From contig CAJFVO010000008.1 of NCBI GenBank assembly GCA_904420555.1, forward strand, positions 31,121-95,120: DNA of 64,000 bases, read 5' to 3'. The translations under genes were made by a program, and so were the position numbers. Of this stretch, positions 55,301 through 61,990 are shown piece by piece. Source of the DNA: Candidatus Heritagella intestinalis. Lineage in GTDB: Bacteria > Bacillota > Clostridia > Oscillospirales > Acutalibacteraceae. The notes under the pieces were generated by a model. The model worked only from the letters and a program-made list of their open reading frames with translations, was not told the DNA's origin and did not search any database. How positions within the stretch are numbered: the first letter of the stretch is position 1; each line of letters starts with the position of its first letter.

Positions 55301-56164
55301 GTTTACTATGGCGAGCCCCCGAAGACCAACAAGAGCCTGCTGCAGAAGACTGTGGACTATGCCGAGACTTTGAGCACAGAAGGCGTAGTAGACAGCGCAG
55401 TGGAGATCTTTGAGAAGGCACTGTCCGAAGCAAAGACTGTGCTGGAAAATGAATATGCCAGCCAGGAAGAAATCAACACCGCATGGGACAACCTGCTGGA
55501 AGGCATCTGGGGCCTGGGTCTGGTCCAGGGAGACAAGGCCATGCTGGAACAGCTGATTGCCCGCGGCGACTCCATGATGGAAAATGCCGACAAGTATGTG
55601 AGCGACAACTGGCAGCAGCTGGTGGACGCACTGGCCAATGCAAAGACCGTCTATGACGACGGCGACGCCCTGCAGGGCGATGTGGATGCAGCAGCAGACG
55701 CTCTGTTGAATGCAATCTTTGCCCAGCGGTATAAGGCCGACAAGTCCATCCTGGAAGACCTGATTAACCAGGCTAACGAGATTGACACCTCCTTGTACAC
55801 CGCCGAGAGCGTGCAGGTGTTCACGGCAGCACTGAAGAGCGCCAACGCCATCCTGGCCGACGAGAGCCTGAGCGAAGACGAGCAGGCAACCGTTGACGAG
55901 GCGGTAGCAACGCTGAGCAGCGCTATGGATAACCTGGTAGAAACCTCTGCCGATGACAACACCAACACTGGCGACGACGCCAACAAGGACGACAGCAACA
56001 CCAGCGATAAGGATGACACCAGCAGCAAGGACGATCCCAACAAGGGACCCATCAACAAGAACCCCGCAACTGGTGATAACAACCTGATTGCCTTGGGCGC
56101 CCTGGCCGTACTGCTGACCTCCGCAGGAGCCTTTGTGGTCATCCGCAGAAAGAGCAGAGCATAA
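52382..56164 (+). CDS. Cell-wall-anchored GH85 endo-beta-N-acetylglucosaminidase, copy 2
   Basis: 1260 residues; paralogue of the gene before it. Signal peptide about 1-30, GH85 domain about 40-560 with WYGFDGYFINAEEA (Asn234, Glu236 as the catalytic pair), a jelly-roll-like domain (from about 575), an FN3-like module (ENLKIDKSFNTSETYLSWDLADYDDVQKYNIYA), Ig-like region, FIVAR-type repeats and the NPATG anchor (1227-1231). It is shorter than copy 1, with fewer FIVAR repeats, but has an extra insertion in the barrel (about 425-485). The two proteins may differ in which glycans they accept. AGGAGG precedes the ATG. Confidence 0.93.
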   Translation: MKSTKLKKALAVFLAAAMVTTAGLSGTSLVFAGGDTLPPREGEQGYLGENQPVYHGHRAMDVLNWSPETDEYSDFMRAEVPLQERNEAFTATQANPTLNQEVASLSLTEDYGNEFFNPYNYNDDFAQYVFNFWQYLDYRASWHGTVTNPTPDSLFDPEAGWWERAYEFGVLNIPNPAYTNAAHKNGVQSLGCIFFPRQEHTDDWVFQDEEGNFPMADKLVEIANWYGFDGYFINAEEALPADFMPVYEEFVRAMTEQGLYVQVYASNLYGQDNEGSWGTINYYNKDASGFSNWVKGADDETIAANSLYMNPGPSVSQVDGSVNIMNSLGLDARKTVFQTLEAGQTGFSGVRGSLNNLMDENLVPRTGIANLGAGTVWAHLDEQVFGHTGNNSYNENRRGDPEYQKYVFARERTWWSGSQNQPYYANSSDYVVEGTTFLNKPTTEYTEEERQQLLQAILDADTNPYDTANDPTRGEYDGYSSVHGDFQSWPGMAAFISERSVINGTDFTTNFNTGHGMQYFMNGEVANENQWSNINDQDILPTWQWWYETADSSEATLEFDFDYGTEYNPAFELNQIGGYDGGSSLVAKGPLSVEHFLHLYKTKMDINENSKLDITYYKSTADDASEMKIGLIFEENPNDVMYVSVPDSGKQSTEWTTATLDLSAYAGKTLAAFGLAFDPNETAIEDYQMNIGEISITDDQAAPAAPENLKIDKSFNTSETYLSWDLADYDDVQKYNIYAVFEDGSKVCMGGIYDDNYYVKSLYDNKGVVSFEVTAEGKNGVESAPATVSLDLNKAASDLKVESGDGVLNATWSNPADLDYASIRADVTLPYNYEGNTETYSAEFAKDAVSGTVNVPLNDGSNYYLRLSYLDAEGNVVSYTDISGQLLDDHCDPYEGEISQSIVPGKGWKLQNPLVYDWWHLTAWDSEGNVLKDNVTRGVDDLTGLRLTTNEEGYGYIEVQLEDFSGNKSEVTRVYYGEPPKTNKSLLQKTVDYAETLSTEGVVDSAVEIFEKALSEAKTVLENEYASQEEINTAWDNLLEGIWGLGLVQGDKAMLEQLIARGDSMMENADKYVSDNWQQLVDALANAKTVYDDGDALQGDVDAAADALLNAIFAQRYKADKSILEDLINQANEIDTSLYTAESVQVFTAALKSANAILADESLSEDEQATVDEAVATLSSAMDNLVETSADDNTNTGDDANKDDSNTSDKDDTSSKDDPNKGPINKNPATGDNNLIALGALAVLLTSAGAFVVIRRKSRA

Positions 56165-56250
56165 AAATCAAATAGCTTCATTTTAGGATTTTCCCCTTTC
56201 TTCATGTTCCTTCCCCCCGGAACCGGTTTCCCCGGTTCCGGGGGTTTGCT
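55336..56250 (+). repeat. Duplicated 3' segment, GH85 copy 2
   Basis: Partner of 50845-51778. Similarity continues through the stop codon into the terminator, which suggests duplication with later gene conversion. Confidence 0.8.
56214..56250 (+). terminator. Terminator of GH85 copy 2
   Basis: CCCCCGGAACCGG/CCGGTTCCGGGGG stem with T-rich tail. Confidence 0.9.
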
Positions 56251-56301
56251 TGTTTAGTGGGGAGAAGGCAAGCAAACCAATTAAAATTTCAGAAAAAAGA
56301 G

Positions 56302-56330
56302 TTGACAAGGTTTGAATAGGATGGTATAAT
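56302..56330 (+). promoter_or_regulatory. Consensus promoter of tRNA-Leu
   Basis: TTGACA, 17-base spacer, TATAAT. Confidence 0.88.
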
Positions 56331-56363
56331 ACAAAAGCACTTTTCAAAAGAGCAAAAACAGAT

Positions 56364-56451
56364 GCGAGAGTGGCGGAATTGGCAGACGCGCTAGATTCAG
56401 GTTCTAGTGAGCACTACGCTCATAGGGGTTCAAGTCCCCTCCCTCGCACCA
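56364..56451 (+). tRNA. tRNA-Leu (anticodon CAG)
   Basis: 88 bases with encoded CCA. Class II with long variable arm (TGAGC/GCTCA). Anticodon stem CTAGA/TCTAG and loop TTCAGGT give CAG, reading CUG. T arm AGGGG-TTCAAGT-CCCCT. The acceptor has an A6-C67 mismatch. Confidence 0.93.
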
Positions 56452-56452
56452 C

Positions 56453-56960
56453 ACCTGCGGTTTGCGACCGCAGGTTTTTCTATTTTTATGGTTTTGCGCC
56501 CGCGTTGGTAGCGAATATTTTTCCGTAGCATAACCCCAGTTGAAAGCCTCGACGCGCAAGTCGCGTTCGAGGTTTTTTCTTTGTTACAGCTTTGCGCTCG
56601 CGTTTGTAGCGGGTATCTATTTTGTAACGCAGATCCAGACCTGCGGTGAGCAATTCGCGACCGCAGGTTTTTTAATTTTGTGGCTTTGCGCTCGCGTTTG
56701 CAGCGGGTATCTTTCTTGTAGCGTAAATCCAGGCTGAGCCTGGGTCTCCGCTGCCGCTTCGGACGCCGTGTGCCGGTGGCACACAATCAAGGCGCCGACC
56801 GAAGTGGAAACGAAGAACGGTGCTTATTCGCTCCCCACTGGGGAGCCGCACCGAAATTCGCGTTCCGGGCTCAGTTTTTTGTCTTTGCGCCCGCGTCCAA
56901 GTGGGTATCTATATTCATAACCATCACTGATCAGTCCCAGTAACCATACGATTTCTGGGG
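56453..56960 (+). repeat. Tandem array of terminator-like units behind tRNA-Leu
   Basis: Four related units with the motif TTTGCGCYCGCGT near 56493, 56591, 56695 and 56884, the first three followed by a YAGCGRRTAT/GGGTATCT-like stretch. Spacing is 98, 104 and 189 bases. Each is preceded by a hairpin and T run: CCTGCGG..CCGCAGG, CCTCGA..TCGAGG, CCTGCGG..CCGCAGG, and CTGAGCC..GGGCTCAG. The last stem holds repeat copy B inside it. The first hairpin (56453-56480) is the tRNA terminator. No gene is supported. Confidence 0.75.
56758..56878 (-). repeat. Structured intergenic repeat, copy B (inverted)
   Basis: Read on the minus strand: CGGTGC/GCACCG around hairpin GCTCCCC-AGT-GGGGAGC (56830-56846), then CTTCGGTCGGCGCC, then GGCGCC/GGCGTC around hairpin GTGTGCC-ACC-GGCACAC (56768-56784). 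Same architecture as copy A at 30187-30300, with several base pairs changed on both sides of the stems. Confidence 0.85.
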
Positions 56961-57040
56961 CTTTCGTTTTGAAAGGCTTGGAACATCCTATACGGCATTT
57001 TTACGAAAAAGGTACCTCCCGCTCCTGGCATAACAAAAAC

Positions 57041-57076
57041 CGCCCCCGCCCGGATTTTTCTCCGGATGGGGGCGGT
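57041..57076. terminator. GC-rich hairpin in the tRNA-Leu/tRNA-Ala gap
   Basis: ACCGCCCCC.CGG/CCG.GGGGGCGGT stem. Possibly a last terminator of the array or an independent element. Confidence 0.5.
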
Positions 57077-57143
57077 GTGTATAGATTGATTTGTCGATTT
57101 GGTGGCGCTATCCAATGGTTTGCCCGTGAATTCTCTAAAAAAT

Positions 57144-57189
57144 AATAAATCCGAACCCATCGCCAACCGGCACAAGGTTCGGATTTATT
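57144..57189 (-). terminator. Terminator of tRNA-Ala
   Basis: 14-bp stem AATAAATCCGAACC/GGTTCGGATTTATT followed by T run on the minus strand, six bases past the CCA end. Confidence 0.8.
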
Positions 57190-57194
57190 CGTTG

Positions 57195-57270
57195 TGGTGG
57201 AGCATAGCGGGATCGAACCGCTGACCTCTACACTGCCAGTGTAGCGCTCTCCCAGCTGAGCTAATGCCCC
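57195..57270 (-). tRNA. tRNA-Ala (anticodon GGC)
   Basis: 76 bases with CCA. Acceptor GGGGCAT/ATGCTCC with the G-T pair usual in alanine tRNA (G3-T70), anticodon stem CTACA/TGTAG with loop CTGGCAG (GGC, reads GCC/GCU). Confidence 0.93.
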
Positions 57271-57371
57271 ATACAGCAGCCTCTATTGAGACCGCTTGAC
57301 TATTTTACCACGTCCTTCGACAAAATGCAAGCCTTTTTTCAAAAAAATTCTTTTGCGGGATGCAGGCGAAA

Positions 57372-58052
57372 TTATTCACTTTCGGAAGAAGAGGCTTCGG
57401 AGGAGGAATCAGAGGATGGGGAACTGCTCTCCGAAGCCTGGGAAGAAGCAGACGGCTCTTCTGTGGCTTCTTCCGGCCAGGAAAAGCTCTCTATGACAGC
57501 GCCCTCCGTGTCGTTTACCGTGACGGCGAGGCTCTTATCAGAAGGGTCTTCCTTGTTAAAGTAATAGTAGATTTCCAAAGAAGGCCACACGGCCCGGACG
57601 ATGGTGCGGTCATTGCTGCTTTGGTAGGCTTCCCGGTCCGCTGTCAAGGTCAGGGTAGTCAAGTCATCGGAAAGGGATGCCGATTGGATAGAGGGATAGT
57701 TTTCCCCGCCGGGAATCTGAGAAACGTTTTCCATAAGGGTGGCGCGCATTTCGCTCACCAGCCGGCGATGGGCGGTGGCAGTCATCTCATACCGGAAGGA
57801 GCCATCGGGGTCCTGGGTGACGGAATCAGCCCCCTGCTCCTTGGCTGCTTCCTGCACTTCTTGAAGGGTCATCCCTTCCAGATAGGAAGCGGGAATGACA
57901 ATTTCAATGCGGGTCTCCTCTTGGGAGGAAGCCGATGCGGTGGGAGACGGGGAAGGGGTCTCCTCCGGGGTGGATTGGGGGGAACAGGCAGCCAGCAGGC
58001 AGCATAGGGCGGCAGCCAGCAGGCAGCACAGAATAGAACGATGGGATTTCAT
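57372..58052 (-). CDS. Exported lipoprotein of unknown function
   Basis: 226 residues. The lipobox LLAAC gives Cys23 as the lipidated residue. The signal peptide is itself a repeat (CCLLAAALCCLLAAC), reflecting a repeated CAGCCAGCAGGCAGCA block in the DNA. A Ser/Thr/Pro/Glu-rich linker follows, then a folded core (about 45-190) starting RIEIVIPASYLEGMTLQEV with no domain I recognise. The last 30 residues are almost all Ser, Glu and Ala, a low-complexity tail. Monocistronic. Confidence 0.8.
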   Translation of the reverse strand: MKSHRSILCCLLAAALCCLLAACSPQSTPEETPSPSPTASASSQEETRIEIVIPASYLEGMTLQEVQEAAKEQGADSVTQDPDGSFRYEMTATAHRRLVSEMRATLMENVSQIPGGENYPSIQSASLSDDLTTLTLTADREAYQSSNDRTIVRAVWPSLEIYYYFNKEDPSDKSLAVTVNDTEGAVIESFSWPEEATEEPSASSQASESSSPSSDSSSEASSSESE

Positions 58053-58219
58053 AAAAACAGCAGGCCTCCTATCAGGTAGAAATTTGTAAATTTTGCAAAA
58101 CCTTCCAAAAATCTCGGGGAAATGTGGCTTTTTCGCGGAAAATCGTGTATACTATAGGTATCTTTCATAATCATAACACAAATTGATGGTTGGGAAAAGA
58201 GAAAGGAAGAGATTTCTCT

Positions 58220-59011
58220 ATGTATGGCGCGATTCTGGGCGATATTGCTGGTTCGCGGTTTGAATTCAGCAAGCCGCATGGGTTCCGCTACAATAAAGTG
58301 GAGCTCTTCGCCAGCAACTGCTTCTACACAGATGATACGGTGATGTCTGTCGCCACAAAATATGCCGTGCAAAAAGGGGTGCCCTATGCCAGGGCCTACG
58401 GGCTGTTTGGCCGGCGGTATCCCCGGGTCGGTTATGGTACCATGTTTAAAAAATGGCTTGACAGCCGCTCGGAAAAAGGGTATAACAGCTTTGGAAACGG
58501 CGCGGCTATGCGGGTGAGCTATATAGGCCGGTATTTCAAGACCCTGGAAGAAGTGGAAAAAGAGGCGGCCAAAAGCGCCATCTGTACCCACAATCACCCA
58601 GAAGGGATTAAAGGGGCGGTGGCTGCGGCCGGATGTACCTTCCTTGCTAAAAACGGCTATTCCAAAAAGGAGATCCGGCGGTATGTGCAGGAGAACTTTG
58701 ACTATAACCTATCAAAGCCCCTATTTCTGCGCAGGCCTTTTTCCAAGTTCGATATTACCTGCCAGGGCAGCCTGCCTTTGGCAATCGTTTGTTTTTTGGA
58801 AAGCACCAGCTGGGAAAGCTGCATCCGCAATGTGTTCAGCGTCAACTGCGACACAGATACCATCGGCTGTATCGCCGGCGGGATTGCCGATGCGTTTTAT
58901 GGCGGTACTGGCTACGATGAGGACGCTTTGCTGCGCCGATATTTGATTAAGCCCAATGAGTACGGGCGATTGGATACATTTTTATATGATTGGGCAAAGA
59001 TGCCTGATTGA
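58220..59011 (+). CDS. ADP-ribosylglycohydrolase (DraG/ARH family)
   Basis: 263 residues from MYGAILGDIAGSRFEF at 58220 with AAGGAAGAG upstream. Family sites: GDIAGSRFE, YTDDTVMS (metal ligands T-D-D), GNGAAMR, THNHPEG and CDTDTIGCIAGGIADAF (second D-T-D metal motif). It removes ADP-ribose from protein or nucleic acid, or breaks down ADP-ribosyl compounds. It ends 13 bases before a small gene that is probably its operon partner. Confidence 0.93.
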   Translation: MYGAILGDIAGSRFEFSKPHGFRYNKVELFASNCFYTDDTVMSVATKYAVQKGVPYARAYGLFGRRYPRVGYGTMFKKWLDSRSEKGYNSFGNGAAMRVSYIGRYFKTLEEVEKEAAKSAICTHNHPEGIKGAVAAAGCTFLAKNGYSKKEIRRYVQENFDYNLSKPLFLRRPFSKFDITCQGSLPLAIVCFLESTSWESCIRNVFSVNCDTDTIGCIAGGIADAFYGGTGYDEDALLRRYLIKPNEYGRLDTFLYDWAKMPD

Positions 59012-59024
59012 AGGGGAGAAAAGA

Positions 59025-59495
59025 ATGATTGTAGAGACCTATCAGAATATGCTGGTTTTGCGGACGTTAAAGAGCGGGGAAGTCTACCGCCCGCTGCCCA
59101 GCGTGACCATGGGGCGGGCTTATCGCTGCCTGACGGATATGCTGGGAATGAACTGCGAGTGCCCGGTATTTGGCGTGCTCCGGTTCCACCGCAAATGCAG
59201 CGACGGCAAGGGGGCCAGCAGCGTCAAGCTGACCCTGGATGTGCCTGACGACCGTGTTTGGCTCACGGAATACTCTGTCTGGGCGGAATTCCTGTTTAAC
59301 CTGAAGTATACCAAGCCTTATGATTACACCCGGGTCGACCCGGCTTTTATGGAAGAGTGCTCCCAGCGGAAGCTCAACGGCCTGATCCACGCCCTGAAAA
59401 AGCAGAAGCGCCCCTTCCAGTACCGGGTGCCCCAGGTAGTGCTGGAGGAAATCCGCCCTGAGTGGCTGGTGAAGTATAAAGTCAAATTGAAATAA
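59025..59495 (+). CDS. DUF3841-like protein next to an ADP-ribosylglycohydrolase
   Basis: 156 residues from MIVETYQNMLVLRTLKSGEVYRP at 59025, with AAGGGGAGA upstream. The order TYQ...L..GEVYR..., AYRCLTDML, then LTLDVPDDRVWLTEYSVWAEFLFN is reminiscent of DUF3841, but this is a moderate match from memory. The C-terminus is basic (KYKVKLK). There is no signal peptide or membrane helix. The 13-base gap suggests the same transcript as the hydrolase. Whether it makes, binds or is regulated by ADP-ribosylation cannot be told from sequence. Confidence 0.65.
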   Translation: MIVETYQNMLVLRTLKSGEVYRPLPSVTMGRAYRCLTDMLGMNCECPVFGVLRFHRKCSDGKGASSVKLTLDVPDDRVWLTEYSVWAEFLFNLKYTKPYDYTRVDPAFMEECSQRKLNGLIHALKKQKRPFQYRVPQVVLEEIRPEWLVKYKVKLK

Positions 59496-59510
59496 GCGTG
59501 CTGCTATGAG

Positions 59511-59545
59511 AAAAAGGCCCCCCTAACGAGGGAGGCCTTTTCGTT
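59511..59545 (+). terminator. Terminator after the ADP-ribosylglycohydrolase pair
   Basis: AAAGGCC.CCCT/AGGG.GGCCTTT stem with T-rich tail. Confidence 0.85.
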
Positions 59546-59599
59546 TTGCGTATAACTAGAAAATATTAGAAAACATATGAGACTTTATTATCTATCGCC

Positions 59600-60730
59600 T
59601 TAATATGCAGTAATATAGCAATGCACCTGGTAGTTATGTCCACTTAAAGATATGCGGACTGGCGAACCTGAGGAGGAAGGAAACGATAACAGCTTTACTC
59701 CTGTGTTAGGATCCATAATGTAAAAGTATAATGAATTTCCATTAGCATAATAGCCGTATGCGACCACGTTATGCGCGACGCCAGTTGCTTGAAGATCAAG
59801 AAGCAATAAGGTATTGCCCTCTATACAGTCGTATAATGTTGAAAAACTAAATGCAAGACTGCCTGTTGAATAGTAAGGCCCTCCAGCGCGCATTCCCATT
59901 TTACGAATGTAACTCTTTTCTTCGTTATGGTAATTAGAAGTTAAACAACCACATATGTTGTGAACTTGTAAAGCACTGTAAGAAGTTCCACGATAATAAT
60001 TTGCCATCATTGCAATGCAAGCAGCCCAACAAATTCCACCGGGACAGCAGGATGTAGATGCGTTTTTGACATTCGTAACATTAAGATAGTCGAAAAGCAC
60101 TGTGTTTGCAGAAGCAGGAGAAATTTTTTGAGTGTTAGCTCCTATCTGAATACTGCCCACTGATGACAAAGCGCTATATTTGACGTTAGTAGTATTAGTA
60201 TTATTAAAAATGGACAGTGTTGCAGAATTCAAAGGAATATCCGAATAAGGTTTTATACAAGAGATATATTCGCTTTCTTCAAATTTTAGATACACCCCAT
60301 CATATGCAAAGAAAATTGCAAAAGGTTCGTTCCCGTTTACCGACAAAAATTTTTGAAGTGCTACTGCATAGTCAGTCCCTAAGCTTACTTGCGAAATTTT
60401 TCCGTCCGCATTTTTAGTAACATCTGCAATAGAAACAAGGATACCATTAACAAACACGGGATAAGAAGCATATTCACTTACAGTGATCACATTGTTATTA
60501 TCTACATAATACGTAGGTATTTGGTTGCCAATAGAAACACGGTCGTTTTTCGTAATGGGTTCGGAATAAATTGATGGAAGCATTTCCTGAACTTTAGATG
60601 CGACAATGGGATAGTCAGGGAAAGTGTTTAACGTGTTTACAATTTCTTTTGCACCTACATTAACAGCAAAGGAAAAAGTAAAGAATATAGCCAGGAGCAA
60701 ACTAATCGCCGACCGCAAAGATTTTTTCAT
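59600..60730 (-). CDS. Secreted papain-like (C39-type) cysteine peptidase
   Basis: 376 residues from MKKSLRSAISLLLAIFF at 60730 (GAGGAG upstream). Signal peptide about 1-29 ending VGA-KE. Residues about 45-200 form a pro-region or N-domain. The peptidase part has Cys234 in CCPGGICWAACIAMMANYY, His320 in GVAHNVVAYGYY and Asp340 or Asn342 in IMDPNTG, a papain/C39-like triad order. It is AT-rich and differs in codon use from most of the window. It shares a transcript with the lipoprotein gene 55 bases upstream. Substrate unknown. Confidence 0.82.
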   Translation of the reverse strand: MKKSLRSAISLLLAIFFTFSFAVNVGAKEIVNTLNTFPDYPIVASKVQEMLPSIYSEPITKNDRVSIGNQIPTYYVDNNNVITVSEYASYPVFVNGILVSIADVTKNADGKISQVSLGTDYAVALQKFLSVNGNEPFAIFFAYDGVYLKFEESEYISCIKPYSDIPLNSATLSIFNNTNTTNVKYSALSSVGSIQIGANTQKISPASANTVLFDYLNVTNVKNASTSCCPGGICWAACIAMMANYYRGTSYSALQVHNICGCLTSNYHNEEKSYIRKMGMRAGGPYYSTGSLAFSFSTLYDCIEGNTLLLLDLQATGVAHNVVAYGYYANGNSLYFYIMDPNTGVKLLSFPSSSGSPVRISLSGHNYQVHCYITAY

Positions 60731-60785
60731 AATTAACACTCCTCGTAAAGATATTTTTATATAATATAGACAATGCAAATTTAGG

Positions 60786-61748
60786 TTATATCACCTCCCG
60801 TATTACTTGCTCCGCCGTGGTAACCGCATAGGCATACTGATACTCATTCGTCCTAAGAATGCAGGAACCAGGTACGGAATAGCTGGGTTCCCCTGAAGCT
60901 CGGAGCCTGTGGAGGGAACCGTTGGCCTCAACTACCACCAGGGTAGTCAGGCATACATCTCCTCCCGGTTCTCCTAAGACGCACACCAAGTCCTCCCCGG
61001 AAGAAGCGACCGCCAGCACCCTTTCCCCAGAGAGAGCTTCCCTGATTTTGGAAAAGCTTTCCCCGTTCTCCGAAGTTCCCGGCAAAGGGCAATGCCGCAG
61101 AGTACCATCTGCCCGAAGATATAGGAGATTATCTCCCATTCGGCAGATAGAAATACAAGGTTCTTCCTCTGAACCGTCTGCCAAAGGCAGAATCTTTTCT
61201 TCTCCAGAAGCTTTATCTGTTATTACCAAGGAATTACCCTCAACATTGCCCCAGATTAGCCATTTTTTATCAGAGAACAAAAGTTCTGCAACAGGCGTTT
61301 CTTCTTTTTTTAGGGAATCGAAATATACCTTCCAGTGCATTCGCTCCTCATCTTGAAGATAGAAGAAAGTATCTCCCGCCCCCAACAGAAAACATTCTCC
61401 AGAGAAGTTCCCTTCCAAGTCTACCTTTTTCGTATCTGTACCGGAGGATAGGTCATAGGCGCGTATCGCGTCATCACAGTAATAAAGGAGTTCTCCCGTT
61501 TCCTCCAGATAGAAAAGAGCATGGGTGGGAAACTTATAGAGCAGCCGGTCGTTTTGTTTTTCTTTCTGGTATAGTTCCCCGTTTTGGGTCAGGTAAAAAA
61601 GAGAATCCTCTGTGATCCATAGATTAGCAATATTGGTGTCCGTTCCTTGGCCTGGCGGATAATTCGCCATCAGGGCACAGCCAGAAAAACTTATCATTGC
61701 TGTCAGCGCCACAATACAAATCTGAAATATAAACGCACTTTTTTTCAT
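60786..61748 (-). CDS. Lipoprotein with possible beta-propeller repeats
   Basis: 320 residues. Signal peptide with lipobox SFSGC (Cys24 lipidated). The rest is beta-rich: repeated short strands such as NLWITEDSLFYLTQNGELYQ, ALFYLEETGELLYYCDDAIRAYDL and DNLLYLRADGTLRHCPL look like blades of a propeller (DUF5050-like), by eye only. First gene of the lipoprotein-peptidase unit, so it may bind or guide the peptidase at the membrane. No known function. Confidence 0.75.
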   Translation of the reverse strand: MKKSAFIFQICIVALTAMISFSGCALMANYPPGQGTDTNIANLWITEDSLFYLTQNGELYQKEKQNDRLLYKFPTHALFYLEETGELLYYCDDAIRAYDLSSGTDTKKVDLEGNFSGECFLLGAGDTFFYLQDEERMHWKVYFDSLKKEETPVAELLFSDKKWLIWGNVEGNSLVITDKASGEEKILPLADGSEEEPCISICRMGDNLLYLRADGTLRHCPLPGTSENGESFSKIREALSGERVLAVASSGEDLVCVLGEPGGDVCLTTLVVVEANGSLHRLRASGEPSYSVPGSCILRTNEYQYAYAVTTAEQVIREVI

Positions 61749-61828
61749 AACAAAACTCCTTTCTTATAAAATCACTTGACAGAAAATAAGAATTCCGTAG
61801 ATTAGAGGAAAGGTGGTTTTTCACAAAA

Positions 61829-61857
61829 ATAATAACACATATTATTTTATTTTTCAA
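61829..61857 (-). promoter_or_regulatory. Promoter of the lipoprotein-peptidase unit
   Basis: Minus strand TTGAAA, 17-base spacer, TATTAT. Confidence 0.6.
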
Positions 61858-61940
61858 TATGAATTTTACCCAAAATTCCAAAATAATATATTATATATTT
61901 CCAGTGCTGTTCGTTGGCGAACTATACTATAGATAGATAT

Positions 61941-61980
61941 AAAAAGCCTTCAACTGCGCCTATGCAGTTGGAGGCTTTTT
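61941..61980 (-). terminator. Terminator of the ACT-DUF711 operon
   Basis: AAAAAGCCTTCAACTGC/GCAGTTGGAGGCTTTTT with one mismatch; T run on both strands. Confidence 0.85.
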
Positions 61981-61990
61981 CCATAAAGTA

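Noticed and set aside
56430..56786. 118-codon frame opposite the tandem array
   Set aside because: Arg/Lys-rich product of the repeated hairpin units and overlaps the tRNA-Leu end; not a gene.
56453..56960. CRISPR array
   Set aside because: Only four imperfect units with about 100-base period, no 20-40 base repeat/spacer rhythm, and no cas genes in the window.
56924..57175. 83-codon frame before tRNA-Ala
   Set aside because: Crosses two hairpins and the tRNA-Ala terminator; no ribosome binding site.
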